A stretch of DNA of 64,000 bases. It comes from Aquimarina sp. AU58 (GTDB taxonomy: Bacteria > Bacteroidota > Bacteroidia > Flavobacteriales > Flavobacteriaceae). The notes under the pieces are model-generated. The model was not told the DNA's origin and made no database searches. It saw only the letters and a list, made by a program, of their open reading frames with translations. Both the position numbers and the translations under genes were made by a program. The stretch is taken from NCBI RefSeq assembly GCF_900312745.1, contig NZ_OMPD01000014.1, forward strand, positions 2,604,001 through 2,668,000, read 5' to 3'. Of the stretch, positions 8,501-16,484 are shown one piece after another. Every line of letters begins with the position of its first letter. Position 1 is the first letter of the stretch.

Positions 8501-9373
8501 AAAGTACCTTCAGCGTGCGGAACACTTGCTTATGGAGAAATAGAAGATTATACTGTATTGATAAAATCAGGAACAAATGGCAATCCTACTTGTAATGATG
8601 GTATCCAGAATGGAAACGAAACTGGAATAGATTGCGGAGGGTCTTGTTCTCCTTGTACTACCGCAGGAAATATCGTTTATGTAGATAATGATGATATTAC
8701 TGTAAACTCATCTGACACTTGGAAGTTTTTTCGAATAGAAATAGGAGATAATAGCGATTTTGGTGCTTGGTTCTCTAATGATTCTTGCCGATTAGTAACT
8801 TACGATAAAGATTTGGTGTGCGAAGGAACTACTAGTAATATATCCCTAATAGGAGAAGGAAAAGGAATAGATGGTTCAAACAACTTTGTATCAAATTCAA
8901 GCAGTCACACATTAAGTTCACCATCATACACAAACTGGAACGGAAAAACAGGGTTTATAGGTTTTACTTTCGAAGTCAATAAAAAGAAGCATTATGGATG
9001 GTTCCATATATCTGTAGCAAATGATGGAAAATCATATACCATACTAGACTATGCATATAATAAAAATGCTAATGAGATTATTCATACACGTTCATCAAAC
9101 TCAATAACCAAAAATGACTTAAATACCGAAAATGCTAATGCAACCCCTAATCCTTTCTTTGATACCTTTACCCTTAACACCTCTAAACTTGGTAAAGGTA
9201 ATATCTCTGTAAAAGTATATAATGTCATAGGGCAACTTCTTATAAACAAGAATTTTTCTAAAAACCCGGGGAGTATAACTTTAGGAAGTTCACTTTTGTC
9301 TTCTGAAATGTATTTTGTTAAAATAACAACAAGTATAGGAAATGATGTAATACTACAAGTTCTAAAACAATAG
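5543..9373 (+). CDS. T9SS-secreted BNR beta-propeller / Fn3 / GEVED protein
   Basis: 1276-residue secreted protein. Order seen: signal peptide (1 to about 23), a short N-terminal region, sortilin/BNR-type propeller repeats over about 120-760 with many Asp-box motifs (STDGGSSWN, TTDGGTTWTK, STNGGSSF, EDYGSSWTN), a fibronectin type III domain (about 773-866), a GEVED domain (about 868-1006, ending GEIEDYTVLI), a Cys-rich CNDGIQNGNETGIDCGG motif (from about 1016), a further beta-rich domain, and a type IX secretion (Por) sorting domain (about 1199-1276, starting NATPNPFFDTFTLN). No sialidase catalytic residues were identified, so it is better called a binding or adhesive propeller than an enzyme. 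Monocistronic. Confidence 0.92.
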   Translation: MRKKILISAFLSLSLSGSLSLSAQEDKRTPEAIDAEKIHEMLLRNDNLLEVDKAIKAYNMKYASKENGNTSIPGRIMRLYGFKRSRANINGEYKPVDMNKTMREYTAKKTSKFASKSAASWTEMGPRSSANVTGHWAPGIGRIDVIEVNPNNKNQIFIGAPTGGLWKTTDGGANWQCLTDGISVIGIAGMAIDWNNPNVIYIGIGDKDDNKTNSIGVLKSTDGGSSWNTTGLSFTRSEGTHIRSMVMHPTDSNTIFVGFSHGIQKTTDGGTTWTKVLDSGWHEKIDDIEFKPGNPNTVYAVSYGSNKFYKSTNGGSSFTEKSVGLPSDSRMLLAVTEANPNYIYCMTTKGIYRSTDSGESFSRRGSYPAKGTGTYYMYAVAASQTNAELIHVGEQNSYRSTNGGSSFVKTTEWQYGNNIGYTHPDFHVMKYIGDTFYVGTDGLICTSQDDGDSWTNITEGIGNRQFNKLAVSRTNGNVIALGSQDNGTTVYTDGDWHEWLGADGSDPLIDVNNEKIMYGCEQNAGDLHKSINGGYNNGNVSVTNPNRNGGAFVTPLTNTSDNTIFLGAGDVYRSTDGMQSWDKLSSFGWGWDNGSGSNFRIGALGVCFNDSNVIYASETWDIDIRVSKNGGSSWTKISNGLPTGLGIKYIAVHPTKANKVAVTLSGYTQGEKVYVSEDYGSSWTNYSGSLPNLPANCAVWDKTKDGLYIGMDSGVFYRDNTMSDFDPYFTGMPNVIVSELDIHKGVGKIRAATYGRGLWEAPLYSGSSGGDSEAPTAPTNLTASNITKTSVSLSWAASTDNIGVSKYDIYQDNSMVTSVTTTTTTVTGLTANTTYRFKIKAKDVAGNTSGYSNTVDVKTTNGGGNTYCTATSKNSNDEYIGRVQLGSIDKSSNAGTNGYSDYTSESTNLSKGSSNMITITPKWSSNEYSEGYSVWIDYNQDGDFNDSGEQIWKKDPSKDNPVKGSFTVPNNAKEGNTRMRVSMEYNKVPSACGTLAYGEIEDYTVLIKSGTNGNPTCNDGIQNGNETGIDCGGSCSPCTTAGNIVYVDNDDITVNSSDTWKFFRIEIGDNSDFGAWFSNDSCRLVTYDKDLVCEGTTSNISLIGEGKGIDGSNNFVSNSSSHTLSSPSYTNWNGKTGFIGFTFEVNKKKHYGWFHISVANDGKSYTILDYAYNKNANEIIHTRSSNSITKNDLNTENANATPNPFFDTFTLNTSKLGKGNISVKVYNVIGQLLINKNFSKNPGSITLGSSLLSSEMYFVKITTSIGNDVILQVLKQ

Positions 9374-9455
9374 GATTAATAGTAATATTTATTTTTTATA
9401 AAAGTAAAAGAGGCTGAATTCTATGTTAGAAAACAAACAATTTGCTAAATTTCAA

Positions 9456-9489
9456 GAAGGCCTTTCATTAATTTGAAAGGTCTTTTTTT
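9456..9489 (+). terminator. Terminator of the T9SS propeller gene
   Basis: The arms GGCCTTTCA (9459-9467) and TGAAAGGTC (9474-9482) pair with one G-T wobble and are followed by TTTTTTT. It lies about 85 bases after the stop. The rest of the 9374-9663 gap shows no gene. Confidence 0.8.
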
Positions 9490-9663
9490 GGAAATCAAGT
9501 TTAACAAAAAGTTCTTCTTTTTTTAATTAAGAGGTATTTAATGTTGAGTATATTGTGACACAAGATTAGCTGAGCTATCACTTTTTCTGATATAAAATTG
9601 CGATGCTAAGGCCCTATTTCTAAATTTTTGAAGTCGAAAAGTAAAAAAAGCAAGAAATTCAAT

Positions 9664-10644
9664 TCAATCGTAATGCAAACCTATTTTTTCTCTAACCGTA
9701 TCTAACAGGTTGATTAACTGGATGCTTTTTTCGAAACTCATGAGTGTACTTTCTGTACGGTTTTGTAGCAACATTTCCTGTACATGAATAGCTTCATAGT
9801 TATAACCGTTTGTAGTAACGTTAAATTCTATATGTTCTGATTTTCCTTCTTTTTGAATAGTAATAGAAGAGGGCTCATGAAAACGACTATTGATGATGAT
9901 GATTCCTTTTTCAAATTCGAGAGTAGCGGTTGTATTGGTTTCTTGGGTAACGGCACTAAATAGGGAAGCCGTAGCGCCATTTTTGTACTCAAGTTGTATC
10001 GTACAATCTTCATCGACTCCTGTTTTTCCTATAGTAGCCCGAGCATTCACTTTTTCTGGATATCCTAAAATACTTAATGCAGCAAACAACGGGTATATAC
10101 CTACATCCAGCAGGCTGCCACCTCCCAGTTTTTTGTTAAATACCCTTCCATCGGGATCAAAAGGGGTTGTGAAGCCAAAATCAGCTTTCAGTGTTTTTAC
10201 TTTCCCAAGCGCATTAGATTTAACAACATCTAAAACATAGGTGTAATGTGGAAGAAAATACGTCCAAAGTGCTTCCATTAAGAATACTTTGTTCTTTTTT
10301 GCTACCGCGATCATTTCTTCGACCTGAGCAGTATCCATAGCAAACGGTTTTTCGCAAAGAACTGCTTTCTTATGGGTAAGGCACATCAACGTATTTTCAT
10401 AATGAAATACATGTGGCGTTGCAATATATATAACATCAATATTGGGATCCAGACTTAAGGTTTCATAGTTGTCATAACAGCTCGAGGCGTGATGCTCCTT
10501 CCCAAACTCCTGAGCTTTTTTCAGACTCCTGCTTGCAACGGCATAGAGTTTTGCATTAGGAACCGATTTTAAGTCATTAGCAAATTTATGTGCTATTTTG
10601 CCACAACCAATGATTCCCCATTTTATGATTTTTTCAACACGCAT
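9664..10644 (-). CDS. Gfo/Idh/MocA family NAD(P)-dependent oxidoreductase
   Basis: 326 residues with an N-terminal Rossmann fold: WGIIGCGKIAHKF (9-21) binds the cofactor, and CEKPFAMD (97-104) carries the EKP motif of the family. GGGSLLDVGIYPL (174-186) is the signature of the dihydrodiol-dehydrogenase / glucose-fructose-oxidoreductase-like branch. It probably oxidises or reduces a sugar or sugar derivative in the cytoplasm. Its ATG shares one base with the stop of the upstream symporter gene (TAATG), so the two are translationally coupled and the symporter may import its substrate (inference). Confidence 0.9.
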   Translation of the reverse strand: MRVEKIIKWGIIGCGKIAHKFANDLKSVPNAKLYAVASRSLKKAQEFGKEHHASSCYDNYETLSLDPNIDVIYIATPHVFHYENTLMCLTHKKAVLCEKPFAMDTAQVEEMIAVAKKNKVFLMEALWTYFLPHYTYVLDVVKSNALGKVKTLKADFGFTTPFDPDGRVFNKKLGGGSLLDVGIYPLFAALSILGYPEKVNARATIGKTGVDEDCTIQLEYKNGATASLFSAVTQETNTTATLEFEKGIIIINSRFHEPSSITIQKEGKSEHIEFNVTTNGYNYEAIHVQEMLLQNRTESTLMSFEKSIQLINLLDTVREKIGLHYD

Positions 10645-12323
10645 TAGGTTGTTATTTTGGGTTTAGATCCCATTAATGGTTGTATAAATATCGCGATAGT
10701 CATTACCAGAACACATCCAAATAAATTGAGCCATAGATATGGCATCCAGTCATAATACCAGCCAAGAATAACAATTACCTGAGTAATAAGTGCTGCTACA
10801 AAGGTAGCGTTGCTATGTACAAATTTTACAAAGAACGCTAATAAGAATATGCCTAGCACATTTCCGTAAAAAATAGAACCAATGATGTTTACCAATTGAA
10901 TAAGATTGTCGAATAAATCGGCAAAGCATGCTACTATGATTGCTAAAATACCCCATCCCAGAGTGAAAAATTTGGAAGCTGATACATAATGTCGATCACT
11001 TTTTTCTTCGGCTACATTTCGTTTGTATAAATCAATTGCTGTAGTTGATGCTAAGGCATTTAGTTCTGAAGCTGTAGAAGACATGGCGGCAGATAAAATA
11101 ACAGCGAGAAGTAGGCCGATAAGCCCTCTGGGTAGATTATTTAAAATGAAATGGATAAATACATAATCCTTATCATTTGTCTCTACTGTGGTATCTGCTT
11201 TTTTGATTACTATTTTTGCGGTTTCGCGGATTTCTTTTTCTTTTTTGTTTAGTTCCTGAATTCGATTTTTATTTTCTGGTTTGTGTTCGGTCAGATATCC
11301 TTTAATTACAGCATCTTTTGAGCTATGAATTTCTGCAAGTTCGTTTTCTAATGCTGTATATTGCGCTGCATATTCTGTATTAAGTACAGCTTCTTTTCCT
11401 TTTGGATTAAAATTTAAAGGAGATGCATTAAATTGATAAAAAACAAATACCATCACCCCAACTAAGAGAATAAAAAACTGCATAGGTACTTTGAGTAATC
11501 CATTAAACAAAAGTCCTAGTTGACTTTCTTTTATAGATTTACCGGTTAAATACCGTTGTACCTGGCTTTGATCTGTACCAAAGTAGGAGAGGGCCAAAAA
11601 TGTTCCTCCAATGATTCCACTCCAGAACGTATACCGATTATCGAGATCAAACGAGAAGTCAAGGATTTCCATTTTTCCGCTGGCACCTGCAATATCCAAT
11701 GCTTTAGAAAAAGTAATTCCCTCTGGGAGGTAACTTATGATAATAAAAAAGGCAACCAACATCCCAATAAAAATAATACCCATCTGTTGTTTCTGGGTAA
11801 TATTAACTGCTTTTGTTCCTCCAGAAACAGTGTATATAATTACTAGTATACCTATGATAATGTTTAAGGTAATTAGATCCCAACCTAGTACAGATGATAA
11901 TATTATAGCTGGTGCAAAAATGGTAATCCCTGCAGCTAATCCTCTTTGAACCAAAAATAGAATGGCGGTTAAACTTCTGGTTTTGAGATCGAATCGACTT
12001 TCGAGATATTCATAAGCTGTATAGACATTTAGCTTATGATACATTGGGATAAATACCATGCAAATAACTACCATAGCAATAGGAACTCCAAAATAAAATT
12101 GCACAAAGCCCATTCCGTCATGAAAGGCTTGCCCTGGTGCAGAAAGAAAAGTGATAGCACTTGCTTGTGTTGCCATTACCGATAAACCAATGGTCCACCA
12201 ATGTGCATCGTTTCCTCCTCGAATATAATCTTTTACATTTTTACTGCCTTTGGTTTTCCAGGCACCATATAGTACTATAAATAGTAAGGTTCCTAGTAGT
12301 ACGATCCAATCTATGGTTTGCAT
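10644..12323 (-). CDS. Sodium:solute symporter (SSS family)
   Basis: 559 residues with about 13 membrane helices in the SSS (sodium/glucose cotransporter-like) pattern: DWIVLLGTLLFIVLYG at the N-terminus, GLSVMATQASAITFLSAPGQ in the second helix region, and SAAMSSTASELNALASTTA in the helix carrying sodium-site serines. A hydrophilic, charged helical insertion of about 100 residues (roughly 295-390) follows the FYQFNASPLNF segment, longer than in basic family members but seen in Bacteroidota sugar-type SSS proteins. Probable sugar or uronate importer, coupled to the Gfo/Idh/MocA gene. Confidence 0.9.
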   Translation of the reverse strand: MQTIDWIVLLGTLLFIVLYGAWKTKGSKNVKDYIRGGNDAHWWTIGLSVMATQASAITFLSAPGQAFHDGMGFVQFYFGVPIAMVVICMVFIPMYHKLNVYTAYEYLESRFDLKTRSLTAILFLVQRGLAAGITIFAPAIILSSVLGWDLITLNIIIGILVIIYTVSGGTKAVNITQKQQMGIIFIGMLVAFFIIISYLPEGITFSKALDIAGASGKMEILDFSFDLDNRYTFWSGIIGGTFLALSYFGTDQSQVQRYLTGKSIKESQLGLLFNGLLKVPMQFFILLVGVMVFVFYQFNASPLNFNPKGKEAVLNTEYAAQYTALENELAEIHSSKDAVIKGYLTEHKPENKNRIQELNKKEKEIRETAKIVIKKADTTVETNDKDYVFIHFILNNLPRGLIGLLLAVILSAAMSSTASELNALASTTAIDLYKRNVAEEKSDRHYVSASKFFTLGWGILAIIVACFADLFDNLIQLVNIIGSIFYGNVLGIFLLAFFVKFVHSNATFVAALITQVIVILGWYYDWMPYLWLNLFGCVLVMTIAIFIQPLMGSKPKITT

Positions 12324-12388
12324 AAGTTGATTGATTAAATTAGTTTATTGATTGATTGATGGTTGAGGTTGTTTTCTGTACAGAAGAA

Positions 12389-12499
12389 TTATGAATAAGA
12401 ATTAGTGATAAAATAAAACAGTAGTATATAAACTGCATTAGCGATTAATACTGCACTATATAATTTTTTCCACTCTCTTTTTTCGTCTTTCTTTTCCAT
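12389..12499 (-). CDS. 36-residue single-pass membrane protein beside the symporter
   Basis: Small ORF: an N-terminal charged stretch MEKKDEKREWKKLYS followed by one hydrophobic helix (AVLIANAVYILLFYFIT) and the ending NSYS. It sits between the PIG-L deacetylase gene (34 bases upstream) and the symporter gene (65 bases downstream), on the same strand. From memory, near-identical micro-proteins accompany SSS symporters in many Flavobacteria, so it is probably a real accessory subunit like the small partner proteins of other transporters (inference). It is easily missed because of its length. Confidence 0.72.
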   Translation of the reverse strand: MEKKDEKREWKKLYSAVLIANAVYILLFYFITNSYS

Positions 12500-12532
12500 A
12501 ATAAAAATTGCTAGATTAGATATATTTGGTAT

Positions 12533-15031
12533 TTATTTTCCTAAGGAAAGCATATTAGCAAAAAGTCGATATGCACCTGATACTCCCGCCGGAAACTCTC
12601 TAAAAAAACTAAGTCCGGTATATACATAATGTCCTTTACCATATTTGGCAATTAATAAGGGGCCTTTTTTTTCAGATTCTCCTTTATCATTGGCAGCCAA
12701 AATAGGGGTGTACTCTTTTGACCATTCATTAGGGAAATATAATCCTCTTTCCTGTACCCATCCTTTAAAATCATTAGCTGTGATTTTATTGGGTGAATTT
12801 AGTACCTGATGCTCTGGAGCCAAAAAGGTAATTTTTGCATTTTCATCGGTTACCCGATCTCTGGATAATTTAAGGGGATATGGGCCTAAGTTATCAGTCA
12901 CTTTTAATCTATGACTGGTATTGTATTGAATGATAAGGTTCCCTCCGTTTTTTACATACTCTAATAAGTATTGTTGTTTAAATTTTAGCTGTTCTACAGT
13001 GTTATAAGCCCTAATTCCTACTACAATTGCATCAAAAGGTCGTAAGTTTTCTGTAGAAATAGATTCTGGATCAATTGTGGTTACTTTATACCCAATTTGC
13101 TGTAAACTTTCTGGCACTACATCTCCGGCACCTTCTATATATCCTATGTTTTCCCCTTTCTTTTTAATATCCAAACGCACAACTTTGGTCTCAGACGGTA
13201 ATACTACAGTTTGGTAAGGAATATGGTCATAATCAATAGTAATGACTTCTTTTGAGTATAGATTTCCATTGATTTCTATTTTTGGTGAAATGTAACCTTC
13301 ACTTTGAGTCTGGGGTGATGTAAGGGTAAAAATGATTGTTTTTTCTTCTCCTTTTTGAGAGAGATTAAAATTAATAGTAGCGGGAGTTACCTGCCAACCT
13401 TCTGGATGTGTTAGTGTAACTTTTCCATTTAAATTTGCTTTTCCGGCTTTTATAGTAACAGGAATTTGTTTTGAAGCACCATTAGCGTAGATAATTACTT
13501 TATCCTTAATACTTGCAGAAATAGTAGGAATGATCTCGAATGGTTTATATACTTCTCCTTTAACTGGATCGTTTGTCTTGTAGACAACATCTTTAGAAAA
13601 AGGGATAGAAACTCCATCGATTACTACGGTAAACAAAGCTTTGATTTTATGATCTGTTTCTGGTTTTCCGATTAGTTTTTGATCACTAACATTATACATT
13701 CCCAGTGTTCCTTTATTGGTAAGCCAATAAGGATTGGTAAAATCAAAATTAGATGGGATACTACCTTTAAATTCGAAATTATTTCGAATATTATTTTTTA
13801 GAACTTTTTCAGAAACATCATTAATATTAACTGCAGCAATTTTGATAGATTGCAGAGTCATAGCACTTGTACTTCTATTGATTGCTTCTACTTTTAGTGT
13901 AATTTCACTTCCTTTAGTAGTATTTGCTTCGATTGCAACAGCTTCTAGGTAAAGACCAGAAGCAGCAGTAATAATTTCCTGAACCTCTTTAGTTTTAACT
14001 GCTTTCCAATGTTTATTTTCTAATTGTTGAATTAGTTGGTATGCTTTTACTAATCGAGGAATACTAGCAGATGGGTTCTTGAAATCAAAATCTTTTTCTA
14101 CCTGATATAAGATATCACCAATAGCTTTACCTCCTTTAACACGATTCCATGAAGTGTCAATTCCTTCAAAAATATTCGTTTTATCCTTTGGTAAATCCCC
14201 TTTTATGAGTTCTATATATTCACTTTGTTGTCCACGACTACCTGTACTACCAAATCCCTGGGATTTGTGCTGGCTACGACTTAATGATGCTATTTCTGTA
14301 TTAGAAAGCCCTAAAGAGGGATAATATATTCCTGTATCAAACGCTAATAAATTGGTTTTATCTGCTTTTGCAAAATTTTCTCGACTACCATAAAACCACC
14401 AAGAAGTATTAAAGAATAGTCTTTTAGGTTGCCAGGTTTCTATATAGTTAAGCTGATCTGGGTATACCGTTTTATCTCCCGTTATATCAAAAGCTTCTAC
14501 GCTTAACATTGCCGAAGAAGTATGATGACCATGAGTACTACCGGGAGTTCTATGATTAAAACGATTGATGATTACATCTGGTTTAAAATTTCGTATTGCC
14601 CAAACCACATCGCCCAGTACTTCTTTTTTATCCCAGATAGAAAGTGTTTCGTTGGGATGTTTAGAATATCCAAAGTCATTAGCACGTGTAAACAGTTGTT
14701 CTCCTCCATCAGTTCTACGAGCGGCTAATAATTCCTGAGTTCTGATTACGCCTAATAATTCTCGAATCTCGGGGCCTATCAAATTTTGCCCACCATCTCC
14801 CCGGGTAAGGGATAAATATGCTGTTCTAGCTTTTACCTGATTAGACATATAGGATATAAGTCGGGTATTTTCATCATCAGGATGAGCTGCAACATACAAT
14901 ACAGATCCTAAAAAATTAAGTTTTTTTATAGCTTGATGAATTTCTGCTGCATTGGGTTTATTAGGTTGTTGTCCTTGTATAACATATGGAAATAGTATAC
15001 CAATACAGGCTATAAAAAATAATTTTCGCAT
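12533..15031 (-). CDS. Secreted PIG-L family deacetylase, large multidomain form
   Basis: About 832 residues if started at the methionine that opens the signal peptide (MRKLFFIACIGILFPYVIQG); an upstream ATG at 15046 adds five polar residues and is less likely. The zinc-site motif AHPDDE is near residues 50-55 and THGHH about 115 residues later, as in LmbE/PIG-L N-acetyl-sugar deacetylases. After the roughly 300-residue catalytic domain come beta-sandwich-like domains and a C-terminal ThuA/glutamine-amidotransferase-like Rossmann domain (VVGIRAYNTVEQLK, NGGNLIIQYNTS). It probably removes N-acetyl groups from a glycan in the periplasm. Clustered with two SSS symporters and a sugar oxidoreductase, which suggests a sugar-uptake pathway. 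Confidence 0.88.
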   Translation of the reverse strand: MRKLFFIACIGILFPYVIQGQQPNKPNAAEIHQAIKKLNFLGSVLYVAAHPDDENTRLISYMSNQVKARTAYLSLTRGDGGQNLIGPEIRELLGVIRTQELLAARRTDGGEQLFTRANDFGYSKHPNETLSIWDKKEVLGDVVWAIRNFKPDVIINRFNHRTPGSTHGHHTSSAMLSVEAFDITGDKTVYPDQLNYIETWQPKRLFFNTSWWFYGSRENFAKADKTNLLAFDTGIYYPSLGLSNTEIASLSRSQHKSQGFGSTGSRGQQSEYIELIKGDLPKDKTNIFEGIDTSWNRVKGGKAIGDILYQVEKDFDFKNPSASIPRLVKAYQLIQQLENKHWKAVKTKEVQEIITAASGLYLEAVAIEANTTKGSEITLKVEAINRSTSAMTLQSIKIAAVNINDVSEKVLKNNIRNNFEFKGSIPSNFDFTNPYWLTNKGTLGMYNVSDQKLIGKPETDHKIKALFTVVIDGVSIPFSKDVVYKTNDPVKGEVYKPFEIIPTISASIKDKVIIYANGASKQIPVTIKAGKANLNGKVTLTHPEGWQVTPATINFNLSQKGEEKTIIFTLTSPQTQSEGYISPKIEINGNLYSKEVITIDYDHIPYQTVVLPSETKVVRLDIKKKGENIGYIEGAGDVVPESLQQIGYKVTTIDPESISTENLRPFDAIVVGIRAYNTVEQLKFKQQYLLEYVKNGGNLIIQYNTSHRLKVTDNLGPYPLKLSRDRVTDENAKITFLAPEHQVLNSPNKITANDFKGWVQERGLYFPNEWSKEYTPILAANDKGESEKKGPLLIAKYGKGHYVYTGLSFFREFPAGVSGAYRLFANMLSLGK

Positions 15032-15160
15032 AATTTCTCGGTGCAATTTTTAATTGAGTTTCTTCAAATATAAAAAGATAAAATTCTCAGAATTGTGGTT
15101 TAAGGATACTTTAACAGGAAGTCCTTATCAATTATCTTTTGGGTAGACAATTTTATATAA

Positions 15161-16477
15161 CTACACTTCTTTTGGGGTTTTGGATCTATAAATTAGCCCT
15201 AATAACGACCCCAAAAGCACAGTTATGGCAATGGTAGGGGTGGGGCCAAAGACTAGTATACCAGCTATTAACCCTAAAAGACCTCCTAAGGCACTGCCCA
15301 AAAATCTTCCGCTATTTCTTTTTTGTTGGATAACATAGATCATTGCTATAGAAAGTGTCATTCGTAATGCAGCTCCAACAATAGTTATATCTACAATACT
15401 TCTCCAAAACAAAGCTACTATAAAAGCAGCAATAACTGTAATAACAGTAGCATATCGTAAAGATTTTACTTTTTGTTCTTTTTTAGTAGTAGAAACAATA
15501 TGAGAAGCCACGGCAAAAACAGAGGTGTCTGCAGTACTCATTAAACCTGCAAAAAAAAGGACTAGTAAAAGCGGTAACCATGATTGTGCTATAAAATTCT
15601 GCATAGCATAAACAAATACGGTATCAGGATCTAAATTTGGGTTTTGAATATAGGTGTATAATCCAATTAGAAGTAATAAAAAGACAATACATAAAACAGG
15701 AATGATAGCAAGACTCAACCCTCTTTTTAATGATTTTTCATCTTTAGCGGCATAGCAAAGCTGGTATCGATCTGCTAATCCAAAAACAGATAACCCTCCA
15801 TATAAAACTAAACCTATAACGCTACCAATAGTCACATTTTTATCTGTAGTACTACTAAGGATCATACCAAAATCATTACTATCAAACATACCATAAATTA
15901 ATATGCAGAGAAATACTATTATTATTACTGCCTGAAAAATATCGGTAACAATTACAGCTTTAAAACCAGAAAATAAAACATATACCATAACTACAATTGC
16001 TGTAATTAATAGTGCAGTTTCATAAGGAAGAATTTCGAAGAATGCAATGATCTTTGCACCACCTGCCAGGGATAATAGTATCCAGAAAAACTGAACCGCT
16101 ATAGTTATAAAATTGGTAACAGTAGCTGTATTTTTATTACTTGTCACAAAAGCGGGTAGATCTCCTTGTGTATAGAACTTACCTTGTTTAGATAACCTTT
16201 TTATTTTTGGTGCAGCCCAAAATGCAAATAAAAAATAACCAATTACCGATCCCAGCGACATAGCAAAAAGTCCCCAGCCAAATTTATAGGCATAACCTGT
16301 ATATGTAATTAAAGTACTGACTCCAATTGCACCTGCAAATTTAGAGAATAGAATGGCGTAAGCACTTTTGTTCCTTCCTCCGATAAGAAAATCTTCACTT
16401 GATGATGATCTGGATATATAGATCGACAAACCAATGATTAAGATGATGTAAGTACTTAGGTAAAGATAGATTTCCAT
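15161..16477 (-). CDS. Sodium:solute symporter (SSS family), short form
   Basis: 438 residues, shorter than the 500-560 typical for the family, with about 12 hydrophobic segments. Seen: YIILIIGLSIYISRSSSSEDFLIGGR-like opening (the 'FLIGGR' box follows the first helix), FAGAIGVSTLITYTGYAYKFGWG, and ADTSVFAVASHIVS in the sodium-site helix. It starts seven bases after the mutS2 stop and is therefore probably co-transcribed with it. Substrate unknown. It differs clearly from the 559-residue symporter in the same cluster and lacks its long insertion. Confidence 0.85.
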   Translation of the reverse strand: MEIYLYLSTYIILIIGLSIYISRSSSSEDFLIGGRNKSAYAILFSKFAGAIGVSTLITYTGYAYKFGWGLFAMSLGSVIGYFLFAFWAAPKIKRLSKQGKFYTQGDLPAFVTSNKNTATVTNFITIAVQFFWILLSLAGGAKIIAFFEILPYETALLITAIVVMVYVLFSGFKAVIVTDIFQAVIIIVFLCILIYGMFDSNDFGMILSSTTDKNVTIGSVIGLVLYGGLSVFGLADRYQLCYAAKDEKSLKRGLSLAIIPVLCIVFLLLLIGLYTYIQNPNLDPDTVFVYAMQNFIAQSWLPLLLVLFFAGLMSTADTSVFAVASHIVSTTKKEQKVKSLRYATVITVIAAFIVALFWRSIVDITIVGAALRMTLSIAMIYVIQQKRNSGRFLGSALGGLLGLIAGILVFGPTPTIAITVLLGSLLGLIYRSKTPKEV

Positions 16478-16484
16478 ACGGAGT

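Noticed and set aside
12325..12362. TTGATTGA tetranucleotide runs upstream of the symporter gene, considered as a phase-variation tract
   Set aside because: Only about three units in a row and outside the coding region. Too short to support slippage control.
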